Below are positions 1-8,659 of a stretch of 62,038 bases of DNA, in pieces. Location of the stretch: NCBI RefSeq assembly GCF_001458355.1, contig NZ_CYSA01000024.1:1-62038 (forward strand). The letters run 5' to 3'. The position numbers and the translations under genes are program-made. Source of the stretch: Thalassovita gelatinovora. Its GTDB lineage: Bacteria > Pseudomonadota > Alphaproteobacteria > Rhodobacterales > Rhodobacteraceae. The first letter of the stretch is position 1; every line of letters starts with the position of its first letter. The notes below the pieces were generated by a model. The model did no database searches. It had not been told where the DNA came from and saw only the letters and a list, made by a program, of their open reading frames with translations.

Positions 1-423
1 TACTGGATCACCGGCCGGGTCGATGACGTGATCAACGTGTCGGGCCACCGGATGGGCACGGCGGAAGTGGAATCGGCGCTGGTGGCGCATCCGCAAGTGG
101 CCGAAGCCGCGGTGGTGGGCTATCCGCATGACATCAAGGGCCAGGGCATCTATTGCTATGTCACCTTGATGAACGGGGTCGAACCCACCGAGGCGCTCTA
201 CAAGGAATTGCGCGCCTGGGTCCGCACCGAAATCGGTCCGATCGCCAGCCCCGACCTGATCCAGTGGGCTCCCGGCCTGCCGAAAACCCGGTCCGGCAAG
301 ATCATGCGCCGGATCCTGCGCAAAATCGCCGAAAACGACTATGGCAGCCTCGGCGACACATCGACCCTCGCCGACCCGTCCGTCGTCGAAGACCTGATCG
401 AAAACCGGATGAATAAGGCCTGA
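1..423 (+). CDS. acs: Acetyl-CoA synthetase, C-terminal 140 residues (5' end outside window)
   Basis: The frame is open from base 1 to the TGA at 421-423. The fragment begins [19 protein letters not shown], the hinge and start of the C-terminal lid domain of AMP-forming acetyl-CoA synthetases. It contains [14 protein letters not shown], whose SGK lysine (about fragment residue 100) is the catalytic and acetylatable lysine of the family. The enzyme makes acetyl-CoA from acetate, ATP and CoA in the cytoplasm. A rho-independent terminator follows directly. The C-terminal domain is very typical; propionyl-CoA synthetase is a less likely alternative. The N-terminal part cannot be judged. Confidence 0.93.
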   Translation, partial: YWITGRVDDVINVSGHRMGTAEVESALVAHPQVAEAAVVGYPHDIKGQGIYCYVTLMNGVEPTEALYKELRAWVRTEIGPIASPDLIQWAPGLPKTRSGKIMRRILRKIAENDYGSLGDTSTLADPSVVEDLIENRMNKA

Positions 424-455
424 TGTCTGAAATCTGAAGGCGCTGATATCTGAGG

Positions 456-482
456 AAAGACCGGCCTTCGGGCCGGTTTTTT
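456..482 (+). terminator. Rho-independent terminator of acs
   Basis: Stem ACCGGCC (460-466), loop TTCG, stem GGCCGGT (471-477), followed by a T-run to 482 and preceded by AAAG that can extend the stem. It lies 33 bases after the acs stop codon. Confidence 0.85.
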
Positions 483-579
483 CATTTCTGTATTTGCGCA
501 GGATCAAGAAAGGTTGCGAAATTAGTGTTACACTCTTGTGGTGAGCAACAATTATTCACCATCCACGAGAGGGAAAATC

Positions 580-855
580 ATGAAACATCTGATCATCGGC
601 GGTCTTACTGCGTCCCTATTGGCCCTGCCTGGCTGCTACGGAATGACCCGTCAGGAAAGCATGGTCGTGGGCGGGTTGAGCGGTGCCGCCCTAGGGATTG
701 CGACAGCGGATGTGTTCAATGCGAACCGCAACTGGACCGTGGTTGCCGCCCTTGCCGGGGCAGCCGCAGGGTCGCAAGTGGCGGTCAATCAAAAGACCAA
801 TGAATGCGCTTATGCCAGAGCAGATGGCCGTTACGACGTACGGCGCTGTAACTGA
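580..855 (+). CDS. Small lipoprotein with glycine-zipper segment
   Basis: The 91-residue product starts at the ATG at 580, preceded by a GAGAGGGA Shine-Dalgarno sequence. Residues 1-19 form a short signal peptide ending in a lipobox (LALPGC), so the cysteine near position 19 should be lipidated. Residues about 27-66 are rich in Gly and Ala (GGLSGAALG, AALAGAAAGS), as in glycine-zipper and 17-kDa-surface-antigen-like envelope lipoproteins. A basic C-terminal stretch follows, with two cysteines. An in-frame GTG at 538 would put residues before the signal peptide and is less likely. Function is unknown; an outer-membrane structural or stress role is an inference from the family. Confidence 0.8.
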   Translation: MKHLIIGGLTASLLALPGCYGMTRQESMVVGGLSGAALGIATADVFNANRNWTVVAALAGAAAGSQVAVNQKTNECAYARADGRYDVRRCN

Positions 856-915
856 CGGCAGACACGCTCGTTTAATCGGACCGGTGCAATCGGACCGTTC
901 GCGACAAGCGGACGG

Positions 916-1386
916 TCACTTGCCCTTTTTCTTGGATTTCTTGCCGTCTTTTTTCTTCGGCTTGGTCTTCGAAGTCTTTTTGCCCGACGTCTTGGATTTT
1001 TCGGCCTTTTTGGCGTCTTTGGCTTTGGCCTTTTTCGGCTTGCCCGCCTTTTTGGATGATTTGGCTTCGGTCTTTGCAGACGATTTCGAGCCTTTCTTTT
1101 TGGCTCTCTTTGGTTTGTCCGTCTTGGCCGGGGCCACCTGCGCCGGAACGGGTTCTGTCACCGGCACAGGGTCTGCCACAACCGGTGATGCGGGGGCCGG
1201 CAAAACATCGGCCACTTCGCGCGCCGCAGCAATCAGCATCAAGGCGCGCGCGGGCCCAACCCGCGGAATGGTGGTCAAATCGACCGGATCAGCCTTTGCC
1301 AGATCGGTCGCCGTTTTGATCCCCAGCGCGGTCAGTTGATCGGTGATCGCCGGCCCCACCCCTTTGACGTTGGATATTTCTGTCAT
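916..1386 (-). CDS. Helix-hairpin-helix protein with lysine-rich histone-H1-like tail
   Basis: The 156-residue product starts at the ATG at 1386, with AGGACAGG upstream; a further in-frame ATG at 1425 lacks a good site. Residues about 3-55 hold two helix-hairpin-helix elements (VKGVGPAITDQL and IPRVGPARALML) that bind DNA backbone non-specifically. Residues about 60-90 are a Pro/Ala/Val linker. The last roughly 65 residues are almost only Lys, Ala, Ser, Thr and Gly in KKAxK-type repeats, like bacterial histone-H1-like tails. The protein is probably nucleoid-associated or a DNA-binding accessory factor in the cytoplasm. No operon partner: it is convergent with the lipoprotein gene. Confidence 0.8.
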   Translation of the reverse strand: MTEISNVKGVGPAITDQLTALGIKTATDLAKADPVDLTTIPRVGPARALMLIAAAREVADVLPAPASPVVADPVPVTEPVPAQVAPAKTDKPKRAKKKGSKSSAKTEAKSSKKAGKPKKAKAKDAKKAEKSKTSGKKTSKTKPKKKDGKKSKKKGK

Positions 1387-1474
1387 TTTTACCTGTCCTT
1401 CAGGGTTCAAGAAATTTGACAGCAACCTACATCACAGGCACATACAATGTATATACATTTTCACGACCAGCCCG

Positions 1475-2275
1475 TCACTGCGCGGTCCAGCCGCCATCGA
1501 TGGGAATCGCGGTGCCGGTCACGTTATGCGCAATCGGGGCACAGAGCCACAGCGCCAGCGCGCCGATTTCGGACGGATCAGAGGTGCGCAGAGAGGGCTG
1601 TTTTTCCGACAACAGATCGGCAATCCCGGCATCGCGATCACCGCCATGGGCGGCGGCGCGAGCATCGACCTGCGGGCCGATGATGGCGGTTTCGGTCCAG
1701 CCCGGACAGATGCAGTTCACCGTGACCCCGCCCTGCGCCTTGGTCCCTGCGGCGGCATATTCCAGCGCCGCCACCCGGCTGAGCCCGACCAACCCGAATT
1801 TGGCGGCCACATAAGGCGCTTTGTCCTTGCTGGCGACCAGACCGTGCACGCTGGCAATGTTGATCACCCGGCCATAGCCGCGTTCGGCCATGCGTGGCAG
1901 CGCCTTTTGCATGGTCGCAAAGGCCGCGCTGAGGTTGATCTGCAAGATCGCATCCCAGGTTTCGCGCGGCATGTCGGCCAGTGGCGCAGTGTGCTGAATG
2001 CCGGCATTATTGACCAGGATATCGACCCCGCCCCAGGCTTCGACCGCGTCCATCATATCGTCGATCTGATCCGGCTGCCGCAGATCGCCACGGAAAAATT
2101 CCGCCTGCGGCGATCCCTTGGCGCGCAGATGTTCGCAAACGTCGTGAATTTGCGCATCGCCCGCGATGCCATGCACCGCGATCCGCGCTCCCGCTTCGGC
2201 CAGGCTTTCCGCGATCGCCAGACCGATCCCCTGTACCGATCCGGTGATCAGGGCGGTTTTACCGGTTAGATCCAT
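1475..2275 (-). CDS. bdhA: 3-hydroxybutyrate dehydrogenase (SDR family)
   Basis: The 266-residue product is a classical short-chain dehydrogenase: TGSVQGIG cofactor loop near residue 12, NNAGIQH near 90, catalytic Ser in NIASVHG near 141, and YVAAK (Tyr/Lys pair) near 155. It should oxidise (R)-3-hydroxybutyrate to acetoacetate with NAD in the cytoplasm. GGAGGAG at 2284-2290 is 8 bases before the ATG at 2275; the in-frame GTG at 2281 is too close to it. It is the last gene of a thiolase / acyl-CoA ligase / dehydrogenase operon, which supports ketone-body or PHB-linked short-chain acid use. Specificity within the SDR family is inferred. Confidence 0.88.
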   Translation of the reverse strand: MDLTGKTALITGSVQGIGLAIAESLAEAGARIAVHGIAGDAQIHDVCEHLRAKGSPQAEFFRGDLRQPDQIDDMMDAVEAWGGVDILVNNAGIQHTAPLADMPRETWDAILQINLSAAFATMQKALPRMAERGYGRVINIASVHGLVASKDKAPYVAAKFGLVGLSRVAALEYAAAGTKAQGGVTVNCICPGWTETAIIGPQVDARAAAHGGDRDAGIADLLSEKQPSLRTSDPSEIGALALWLCAPIAHNVTGTAIPIDGGWTAQ

Positions 2276-2277
2276 TG

Positions 2278-3795
2278 TCACATCTCCTCCAGACGTTTGC
2301 GCAGTTCGGTTTTCAGAACCTTGCCGTAGTTGTTTTTGGGTAGTTCATTAAGCGTGAAATAAGCCTTGGGCCGTTTGAACCGCGCGATCTGATCCAAGCA
2401 ATGCGCGTCCAGCGCGGCCTGATCCATCTCTGCCCCTGTCGCCATCACCACGAAGGCGACCACGACTTCGCCCCATTCGGCGTCGGGGCGTCCGACGACG
2501 CTGACCTCGGCCACGGTGGGGTGGGTCAACAGCGCCTCTTCCACTTCGCGCGGATAGATATTGGTGCCGCCCGAAATGATCATGTCCTTGGACCGGTCTT
2601 GCATGGTGACATAGCCGTCTTCGTCCATGAACCCGACATCGCCGGTCAGCAGCCACCCGTCACGGATCGTTTTATCGGTCGCTTCCGGGTTCTGCCAATA
2701 GCCCGGCATCACGATATCGGACCGGACCATGATTTCCCCCGCTTGCCCGTGCGGCAGTTCGCAACCGTGTTCGTCCCCGATCCTGATTTCGACCGCCGAT
2801 TGCGCCCGACCGACCGATTTCAGCCTCTCCTGCCAACGTATATGGCTCCGGTCGGCGACGTCATGGCGCGACAGAGCGGTGATGCCCATCGGCGCTTCAC
2901 CCTGTCCGTAAATCTGTACGAAGATCGGACCGAAGTGATCGACCGCTTCGATGATATCGGCCTGATACATCGGGCCGCCGGCATAGATGATCGACCGCAG
3001 CCCTTCGCCGGTTTCGCCGGTCGCCTTGGCGATCTGGGTCATCCGTTTGACCATTGTGGGGGCGGCGAACATATGCACATTGCGGTGATGGCGGGCGAGA
3101 TCGAAAATTTCGGCCTCCTCGAACCCGCCAGAGGGTGGACAGACATGACGCGCCCCCATCAGCACATGCACCATGTTATAGATGCCCGCGCCGTGGCTCA
3201 TCGGGGCGGCGTAAAGGATGGTATCGTCAGAGCGGACCTGATCGGTATCGGCCAGATAGCTGAGCGACATGGTCATTAGCATCCGGTGATTGATGATCAC
3301 CCCCTTGGGCCGTCCGGTTGTGCCCGAGGTATAAAACAACCACGCCAGATCGGTCGGATCGCGCGGCACCGGGGACACCGCAGAATCGGTTTGAAAAATC
3401 CCGGCATAGGCAGGCGAGGCAATGTCGATTATGTCCCCCGCCGCCCCGGCCTGTTGCAAGGCGTCGGTCAGGCCGGGTGAGGTGAAACTGAGCTTGGCGC
3501 CTGAATTTTCGATGATCCACGCGGCTTCGCGTCCGTGCAGTTTGGCATTGATCGGCACCACTGCGGCCCCGGCATACCAAGCGCCATAATGTGCGATCAG
3601 ATAATCGGGGCAGTTTTTCAGGAACAACGCCACCCTGTCACCGGGTTCGATGCCCTTCCCGTGCAGCCAAGCCGCCACTTGCAGCGACTTGCGGTGAAAT
3701 GTGGCGTAATCGGCCACGCAATCGCGGCCCAGGTGCAGCGCGGGGCGTTGCGGGTGTATCTGCGCAATGCGTTCCAGCCAACACCCGATATTCAT
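2278..3795 (-). CDS. AMP-dependent acyl-CoA synthetase
   Basis: The 505-residue product is a complete class I adenylate-forming enzyme. The phosphate-binding motif YTSGTTGRPKG lies at about residues 155-165, and the C-terminal lid carries the catalytic lysine in PKNNYGK near 492. It activates a carboxylic acid to acyl-AMP and then acyl-CoA. Its start overlaps the thiolase stop as ATGA (3792-3795), so the two are translationally coupled, and bdhA follows closely. The chain length of the substrate cannot be read from sequence; operon context suggests acetoacetate, another short-chain acid or an aromatic acid feeding thiolysis. Confidence 0.88.
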   Translation of the reverse strand: MNIGCWLERIAQIHPQRPALHLGRDCVADYATFHRKSLQVAAWLHGKGIEPGDRVALFLKNCPDYLIAHYGAWYAGAAVVPINAKLHGREAAWIIENSGAKLSFTSPGLTDALQQAGAAGDIIDIASPAYAGIFQTDSAVSPVPRDPTDLAWLFYTSGTTGRPKGVIINHRMLMTMSLSYLADTDQVRSDDTILYAAPMSHGAGIYNMVHVLMGARHVCPPSGGFEEAEIFDLARHHRNVHMFAAPTMVKRMTQIAKATGETGEGLRSIIYAGGPMYQADIIEAVDHFGPIFVQIYGQGEAPMGITALSRHDVADRSHIRWQERLKSVGRAQSAVEIRIGDEHGCELPHGQAGEIMVRSDIVMPGYWQNPEATDKTIRDGWLLTGDVGFMDEDGYVTMQDRSKDMIISGGTNIYPREVEEALLTHPTVAEVSVVGRPDAEWGEVVVAFVVMATGAEMDQAALDAHCLDQIARFKRPKAYFTLNELPKNNYGKVLKTELRKRLEEM

Positions 3796-4952
3796 GATTT
3801 CACCGACTCAAGGATCGACACATGCGACGCCACGCCGGACCCGCCCATGTTGAACACCAATCCCAGTTCCGCACCGGGCTGCTGCATCGCGTCGGCCTGA
3901 CCGGTCAATTGTCGCATGATCATCGCGTGCATTGACACGCCGGTCGCGCCGACCGGGTGGCCCTTGGCCTTCAATCCACCGGACAGGTTCACCGGCAGAC
4001 GGCCACCGGCATAAACGCTGCCATCTTCCAGCACCGACGCGCCCTGTCCTTTGGGGGCCAGTCCCATGGCTTCGTAGATCAGCAGTTCGGCAATGGTGAA
4101 ACAATCATGCACCTCGGCCACGTCGAGATTGTCGACGCTGATCCCCGCCCGTTGATAGGCCAATGCCATCGCCCGTGCCGGACCTTCAAAATCTGTCAAT
4201 TTACGCGCCGACAGGGGCAGCAGATCGTTGACATGCGCCACGGACCGGAACCGCACCGCTTTGGCGAAATCGCTTAGCATGTCTTCGGCCACCAGAACCA
4301 CCGCCGCCGCGCCGTCGGAAACCAGCGAACAATCGGTTTTCTTCAGCGGGGCCGCGATCATCGGGTTGCGGTCGCTTTCGGTGGCGCAAAAATCCAGATC
4401 CAGTGGTTTTTGCAGCTGCGCCAGCGGGTTGTTCACCGAATTGCCGTGGTTCTTGGCGGCGATTTTCGCCAATGCCATGGAATGATCGCCGAATTCGTTG
4501 AAATAGGCTTGGGCGAATTGCGCGAAAATACCGGGGAAAGAAATGCCGGCTTCTTCCTTCTGATAGGATGCCCGGCCAAGTGCTGCAGTGACATCAGCCC
4601 CGGGCAGGTGGGTCATCTTTTCAACCCCCACGACCAGCGCCACCTTGCAGTCCCCGGCCAAGATTGCCTGCCGCGCCGCATGCACCGCCGCCGATCCAGA
4701 GGCGCAGGCATTTTCCAAACGGGTTGCCGGTTTGAACTGCAACCCCGGATCGATGCTCAGCATCAAGGACGAAGCGAAGCCGTCATCGACCATACCGGCG
4801 TTGAAATGACCCAGCCACATGCCATCGACATCCGCACCCGCGATCCCGGCATTGGCTAGCGCCTGGCGCCCGGCCTCGACAATCAGATCTTCCAGCGACT
4901 GGTCGCTCAGACGGCCAAATTTGGTGTGACCCCATCCTGCAATGCAAACCAT
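3792..4952 (-). CDS. Thiolase family protein (SCP-x-like acetyl-CoA acyltransferase)
   Basis: The 386-residue product is a thiolase. The nucleophilic cysteine sits in ENACASGS (C83), a second element is VHDCF (282-285), and the catalytic histidine is in GHPVGATG (H332). The VHDCF motif and lack of the classical C-terminal CxGGGxG motif (here FNMGGSG) place it in the SCP-x/SCP2-thiolase subgroup rather than with PhaA or AtoB. It should cleave or form 3-ketoacyl-CoA. It is first in the operon with the acyl-CoA ligase and bdhA, and is divergent from a PAS-LuxR regulator. A GAGGAAAATGGGAG stretch upstream of 4952 serves as ribosome binding site. Confidence 0.88.
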   Translation of the reverse strand: MVCIAGWGHTKFGRLSDQSLEDLIVEAGRQALANAGIAGADVDGMWLGHFNAGMVDDGFASSLMLSIDPGLQFKPATRLENACASGSAAVHAARQAILAGDCKVALVVGVEKMTHLPGADVTAALGRASYQKEEAGISFPGIFAQFAQAYFNEFGDHSMALAKIAAKNHGNSVNNPLAQLQKPLDLDFCATESDRNPMIAAPLKKTDCSLVSDGAAAVVLVAEDMLSDFAKAVRFRSVAHVNDLLPLSARKLTDFEGPARAMALAYQRAGISVDNLDVAEVHDCFTIAELLIYEAMGLAPKGQGASVLEDGSVYAGGRLPVNLSGGLKAKGHPVGATGVSMHAMIMRQLTGQADAMQQPGAELGLVFNMGGSGVASHVSILESVKS

Positions 4953-5065
4953 GATTTTTCTCCCATTTTCCTCGGCCGCAGCAAATCACCGGTGTGGCGT
5001 CCGATCAATTGGTAGTAATACGCGGCCCTTTCCAAGACGCAGGTTTCACGGCATATGGTGGCGCT

Positions 5066-5608
5066 ATGGACATAAACGATCTTGGCTTTGAATACGCCCC
5101 TGTGGGGCTGTGCATGTTGGAAAACCGCATTATTCGCGGTTGCAACCGGCATTTCGCCGAAATTTTCCAAGGGCAGGCCGACAGCTTTGACAACGCGCCC
5201 TTGTCGGAATTCTATGCCAGTCCAGAAGATTACGAAACCATCGGCGCACGCGGTTTGGCGGCGATGCGGGGAACCGGGCGCTATTCCGACGAACGGATCA
5301 TGAAGCGTCGCTCGGGGCAATTGTTCTGGTGCCGGGTGCGAGGGCAATCACTGACCCCGGATGATCCGTTCCAGCGCGGCATCTGGTCGTTTTCCGACCT
5401 GTCGGACGAACGCCCCATCGTGGCGCTGACCCAACGCGAACGCGAAGTTGCAATGCTGACCTGCCGAGGCATGACCAGCAAGGAAATCGGGCTGGAACTG
5501 AAATTGTCCTATCGCACTGTCGAAGTCTATCGCGCCCGTCTGTTGGAAAAATTCCAGGCGCGAAAGCTGGCCGAACTGGTGGCGAAACTGTCGGGCATGC
5601 CGATGTGA
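5066..5608 (+). CDS. PAS domain - LuxR-type HTH transcriptional regulator
   Basis: The 180-residue product has an N-terminal PAS-like sensor domain (about residues 3-95, beginning DLGFEYAPVGLCMLENR) and a C-terminal LuxR/GerE helix-turn-helix (about 115-175, LTQREREVAMLTCRGMTSKE). There is no response-regulator receiver or autoinducer domain. It is transcribed away from the thiolase operon across a 113-base gap, the usual arrangement for a local regulator, so control of that operon is the likely role (inference). The ATG at 5066 fits the start of the PAS fold; the upstream in-frame start at 4994 would add a low-complexity leader. The ribosome binding site is weak. Confidence 0.82.
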   Translation: MDINDLGFEYAPVGLCMLENRIIRGCNRHFAEIFQGQADSFDNAPLSEFYASPEDYETIGARGLAAMRGTGRYSDERIMKRRSGQLFWCRVRGQSLTPDDPFQRGIWSFSDLSDERPIVALTQREREVAMLTCRGMTSKEIGLELKLSYRTVEVYRARLLEKFQARKLAELVAKLSGMPM

Positions 5609-5780
5609 TTCCGCTCAATGAGGCGCCCGTTGCATTTTTCCCCTCGTATTTTTCGCAAAAAGCCCCATTTTTACGACGACAAGGGCGCTTTCCGCTCCGT
5701 AAAGGATAGCATATAAGACGGCCCAATGGGGAACCGGGCCAAACCAATAAGCAGCCCAATCAAAACCGGTCGAGGATTAT

Positions 5781-6266
5781 ATGACAAAGAAAAACCATGA
5801 CTCCGATGTGGCCTTCATTCAGGCCCTGGCAGAATTGTTGCGGGCAAATGAATTGACCGAACTTGAGGTGATGCGCGAATATGGCGACAATGACAGCCTG
5901 AACGTCCGGGTCAGCCGCGCCAGCCAAGTCGTGGCACAGGTCGCCGCACCAGCAACAGCGGCAGCCCCCTTGGCCGCCGCCCCGGCCCCCGTTGCCGAAG
6001 CCGCCGCCGCGTCGGAAGATCCCGCCAACCATCCCGGCGCGGTCACATCGCCGATGGTCGGTTCGGTCTATTTGCAGCCCGAACCGGGTGCCCCGAGCTT
6101 CATCAAGGTCGGCAGTCAGGTCAGCGAAGGCGACACCCTGCTGATCATCGAAGCGATGAAAACCATGAACCACATTCCCGCGCCCAAGGCCGGGACCGTC
6201 AAGCGCATTCTGGTCGAAGACGGCGCGGCAGTGGAATTTGGTGCCCCTCTGGTCATCATCGAATAA
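5781..6266 (+). CDS. accB: Biotin carboxyl carrier protein of acetyl-CoA carboxylase
   Basis: The 161-residue product has the AccB layout: a helical N-terminus (1-50), an Ala/Pro-rich flexible linker (about 50-85) and a C-terminal biotinyl domain (about 88-161). The biotinylated lysine is K127 in EAMKTMNHI; the usual EAMKMMN has Thr here in place of Met, as is common in this group. It shuttles CO2 between biotin carboxylase and carboxyltransferase to make malonyl-CoA. It is followed after 10 bases by accC, and the pair is almost certainly co-transcribed. An SD-like GAGGATTA precedes the ATG. Confidence 0.96.
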   Translation: MTKKNHDSDVAFIQALAELLRANELTELEVMREYGDNDSLNVRVSRASQVVAQVAAPATAAAPLAAAPAPVAEAAAASEDPANHPGAVTSPMVGSVYLQPEPGAPSFIKVGSQVSEGDTLLIIEAMKTMNHIPAPKAGTVKRILVEDGAAVEFGAPLVIIE

Positions 6267-6276
6267 GGCGCAGGCA

Positions 6277-7623
6277 ATGTTCGAAAAAATCCTTATTGCC
6301 AACCGGGGCGAAATCGCGCTGCGCGTGATCCGGGCCTGTCAGGAAATGGGCATTCATTCGGTCGCGGTGCATTCCACCGCCGATGCCGATGCGATGCATG
6401 TGCGCATGGCCGACGAAGCGGTCTGTATCGGTCCGCCGTCGAGCATGCAGAGCTATCTGTCGATCCCGGCGATCATCGCGGCGTGTGAAATCACCGGGGC
6501 GCAAGCCATCCATCCCGGTTACGGTTTCCTGTCGGAAAACGCCAATTTCGTGCAGATCGTCGAAGATCACGGCGTGACGTTCATCGGGCCCACGGCGGAA
6601 CATATCCGTGTCATGGGCGACAAGATCACCGCCAAGGACACGATGAAGGCGTTGGGCGTGCCCTGTGTGCCCGGATCGGATGGTGGGGTTGCGACGCTGG
6701 AAGACGCTCAGCGGATCGGCGCAGAAATCGGCTATCCGGTGATCATCAAGGCCACCGCTGGCGGTGGCGGGCGCGGCATGAAAGTGGCGCAGACCGCCGC
6801 CGACATGGAAAGCGCCTTCATGACCGCGCGGGCCGAGGGCAAGGCCGCCTTTGGCAATGACGAAGTCTATATCGAAAAATACCTGACCACGCCGCGTCAT
6901 ATCGAAATTCAGGTTTTCGGCGATGGCAAGGGCAAAGCAGTACACTTGGGTGAACGCGACTGTTCGCTTCAGCGTCGGCACCAGAAGGTTTTCGAAGAAG
7001 CCCCCGGCCCCAGTATCAGCCCCGAAGAACGCGCCCGGATCGGCAAGGTCTGCGCCGATGCGGTGGCCAAGATCAACTATATCGGTGCCGGCACGATCGA
7101 ATTCCTGTATGAAAACGGCGAATTCTATTTCATCGAAATGAACACCCGTTTGCAGGTGGAACATCCGGTCACCGAAAGCATTTTCGGCGTCGACTTGGTG
7201 CGCGAACAGATCCGGGTGGCCGAAGGCTTGCCGATGTCGTTCAGCCAGGATGATCTGGAAATCAACGGTCATTCGATCGAAGTGCGGATCAATGCCGAGA
7301 AGCTGCCGAATTTTTCCCCCTGTCCAGGCAAGATCACTGCGTTCCACGCCCCCGGCGGACTGGGCGTGCGGATGGATTCGGCGCTGTATGACGGGTATTC
7401 GATCCCGCCTTATTACGACAGCCTGATCGGCAAGCTGATCGTGCATGGCCGCAACCGGGCCGAGGCGCTGAGCCGGTTGAACCGTGCTTTGGGTGAATTG
7501 ATCGTTGACGGTGTCGACACCACTTTGCCGCTGTTCCACGCGCTGTTGCAGGAAGAAGATATCCATTCCGGCAATTACAATATCCATTGGCTGGAACATT
7601 GGTTGGAAACCAATATGGGCTAA
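6277..7623 (+). CDS. accC: Acetyl-CoA carboxylase, biotin carboxylase subunit
   Basis: The 448-residue product begins [21 protein letters not shown], the standard biotin carboxylase N-terminus. It has the ATP-grasp glycine loop (GGGGRGM near residue 165), the [12 protein letters not shown] segment and the catalytic [16 protein letters not shown] region (about 285-300). Length matches E. coli AccC (449). It carboxylates the biotin on AccB using ATP and bicarbonate. The ATG at 6277 is chosen because it gives the conserved N-terminus; an upstream in-frame start at 6238 would overlap accB. Confidence 0.97.
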   Translation: MFEKILIANRGEIALRVIRACQEMGIHSVAVHSTADADAMHVRMADEAVCIGPPSSMQSYLSIPAIIAACEITGAQAIHPGYGFLSENANFVQIVEDHGVTFIGPTAEHIRVMGDKITAKDTMKALGVPCVPGSDGGVATLEDAQRIGAEIGYPVIIKATAGGGGRGMKVAQTAADMESAFMTARAEGKAAFGNDEVYIEKYLTTPRHIEIQVFGDGKGKAVHLGERDCSLQRRHQKVFEEAPGPSISPEERARIGKVCADAVAKINYIGAGTIEFLYENGEFYFIEMNTRLQVEHPVTESIFGVDLVREQIRVAEGLPMSFSQDDLEINGHSIEVRINAEKLPNFSPCPGKITAFHAPGGLGVRMDSALYDGYSIPPYYDSLIGKLIVHGRNRAEALSRLNRALGELIVDGVDTTLPLFHALLQEEDIHSGNYNIHWLEHWLETNMG

Positions 7624-7682
7624 GGCCCCTTGCGGCGGGCCGCTGACGCCCGCCGATCCCATTCGAACAGGATGCGTTCCCG

Positions 7683-8333
7683 GTGAAGGATGACGATCCC
7701 TTTCTGACCCCGCAATTGCTACTGCACGCCTATGCGTCGGGGGTTTTTCCGATGTCCGAAGGCCGGGATGATCCAGATATATTCTGGGTCGACCCCAAAT
7801 TGCGCGGCGTCTTCCCGCTGGACCGGTTCCACATTTCACGATCATTGGCCCGGCGCCTACGGCGGGACGATTACGGCGTGTCGGTCAATGCCGATTTCGA
7901 AGGCGTGTTGCGCGGCTGCGCCGACCGCGAAGAAACCTGGATCAGCGATGTGATCCATGATCTGTACCTGCAACTGCACCGGCTGGGCCGCGCCCATTCA
8001 TTGGAAGTCTGGATGGGTGGTGAATTGGTCGGTGGGGTTTACGGCGTCACGCTGGGGCGGGCATTTTTCGGCGAAAGCATGTTTTCGCGCCGCACCGATG
8101 CGTCGAAGATCGCGCTTGCCTATCTGGTGGACCGGTTGAAACTGGCCGGGTTCGTCCTGTTCGACACCCAGTTCATCACGCCGCATCTGGCGTCATTGGG
8201 AGCGATCGAAATACCACGGGCGGACTATCACAGGCGGTTGGAAAAGGCGTTGCTGGGAGCTGCGGATTTCACCGCACCGCAATTGCCTCAATCCGCTTCA
8301 GAAGTGTTGCAGCGCAACACCCAAACGTCGTAG
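7683..8333 (+). CDS. aat: Leucyl/phenylalanyl-tRNA--protein transferase
   Basis: The 216-residue product matches the Aat family from end to end: LLLHAYASGVFPMSEG near the N-terminus, the DPKLRGVFPLDRFH segment, and GRAFFGESMFSR followed by LFDTQFITPHLASLGA. It transfers Leu or Phe from tRNA to N-terminal Arg or Lys of proteins, making N-degrons for ClpAP. A GTG at 7683 is the probable start. It lies 59 bases after accC and may be read from the same transcript. Its last 46 bases overlap the 3' end of the convergent DUF2155 gene. Confidence 0.95.
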   Translation: MKDDDPFLTPQLLLHAYASGVFPMSEGRDDPDIFWVDPKLRGVFPLDRFHISRSLARRLRRDDYGVSVNADFEGVLRGCADREETWISDVIHDLYLQLHRLGRAHSLEVWMGGELVGGVYGVTLGRAFFGESMFSRRTDASKIALAYLVDRLKLAGFVLFDTQFITPHLASLGAIEIPRADYHRRLEKALLGAADFTAPQLPQSASEVLQRNTQTS

Positions 8334-8659
8334 CGGGCATTGTCCAAGGCGTGTAGCGCCGGTGCTGATGCCATCATCCAGCCTTGGAAGACCGGTGTAT
8401 CGCTCCCATCTTCGCGGATCGTCAGGAACGCATAGGCGTCGCCGGCCGGGTTGCCAACCGGGTAACGGCATTCCCCCAACACCACTGTCAGCCGACCGTA
8501 ATGCGCCGATCCGCCGTTTTCCAGAACGATATCGGTGGTTTCGCCGTTGACCTTGTCCAAGCCGCGTAGCGTTGCGCCTTGTCCCAGACTGACCTCTTCG
8601 GCCAAGCTGGGACCCGCCATGGTGGCCAGCAAGGCGAGAACGGACAGGAACCGGATCAT
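8288..8659 (-). CDS. Secreted DUF2155-domain protein
   Basis: The 123-residue product has a signal peptide (MIRFLSVLALLATMAGPSLA, cleaved near residue 20) and then the DUF2155 domain: ATLRGLDKVNGETTDI, YGRLTVVLGECRYP, AFLTIRE and VFQGWMMASAPALHALDNARYDVWVLRC. It should be periplasmic. Two cysteines (near 84 and 117) could form a disulfide. Its start overlaps the mlaD stop by 4 bases (ATGA), so it is the distal gene of an NDUFA12-mlaD-DUF2155 transcript. Its function is not established; the constant linkage with mlaD hints at an envelope role. Confidence 0.88.
   Translation of the reverse strand: MIRFLSVLALLATMAGPSLAEEVSLGQGATLRGLDKVNGETTDIVLENGGSAHYGRLTVVLGECRYPVGNPAGDAYAFLTIREDGSDTPVFQGWMMASAPALHALDNARYDVWVLRCNTSEAD

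Noticed and set aside
874-897. Direct repeat AATCGGACCG twice, 4 bases apart, between the lipoprotein and HhH genes
   Set aside because: Only two copies of 10 bases with no flanking structure; likely chance or a local duplication without function.
6256-7845. Long open frame of 529 codons on the minus strand opposite accC
   Set aside because: Antisense shadow of accC in a high-GC genome; no recognisable domain and no ribosome binding site.
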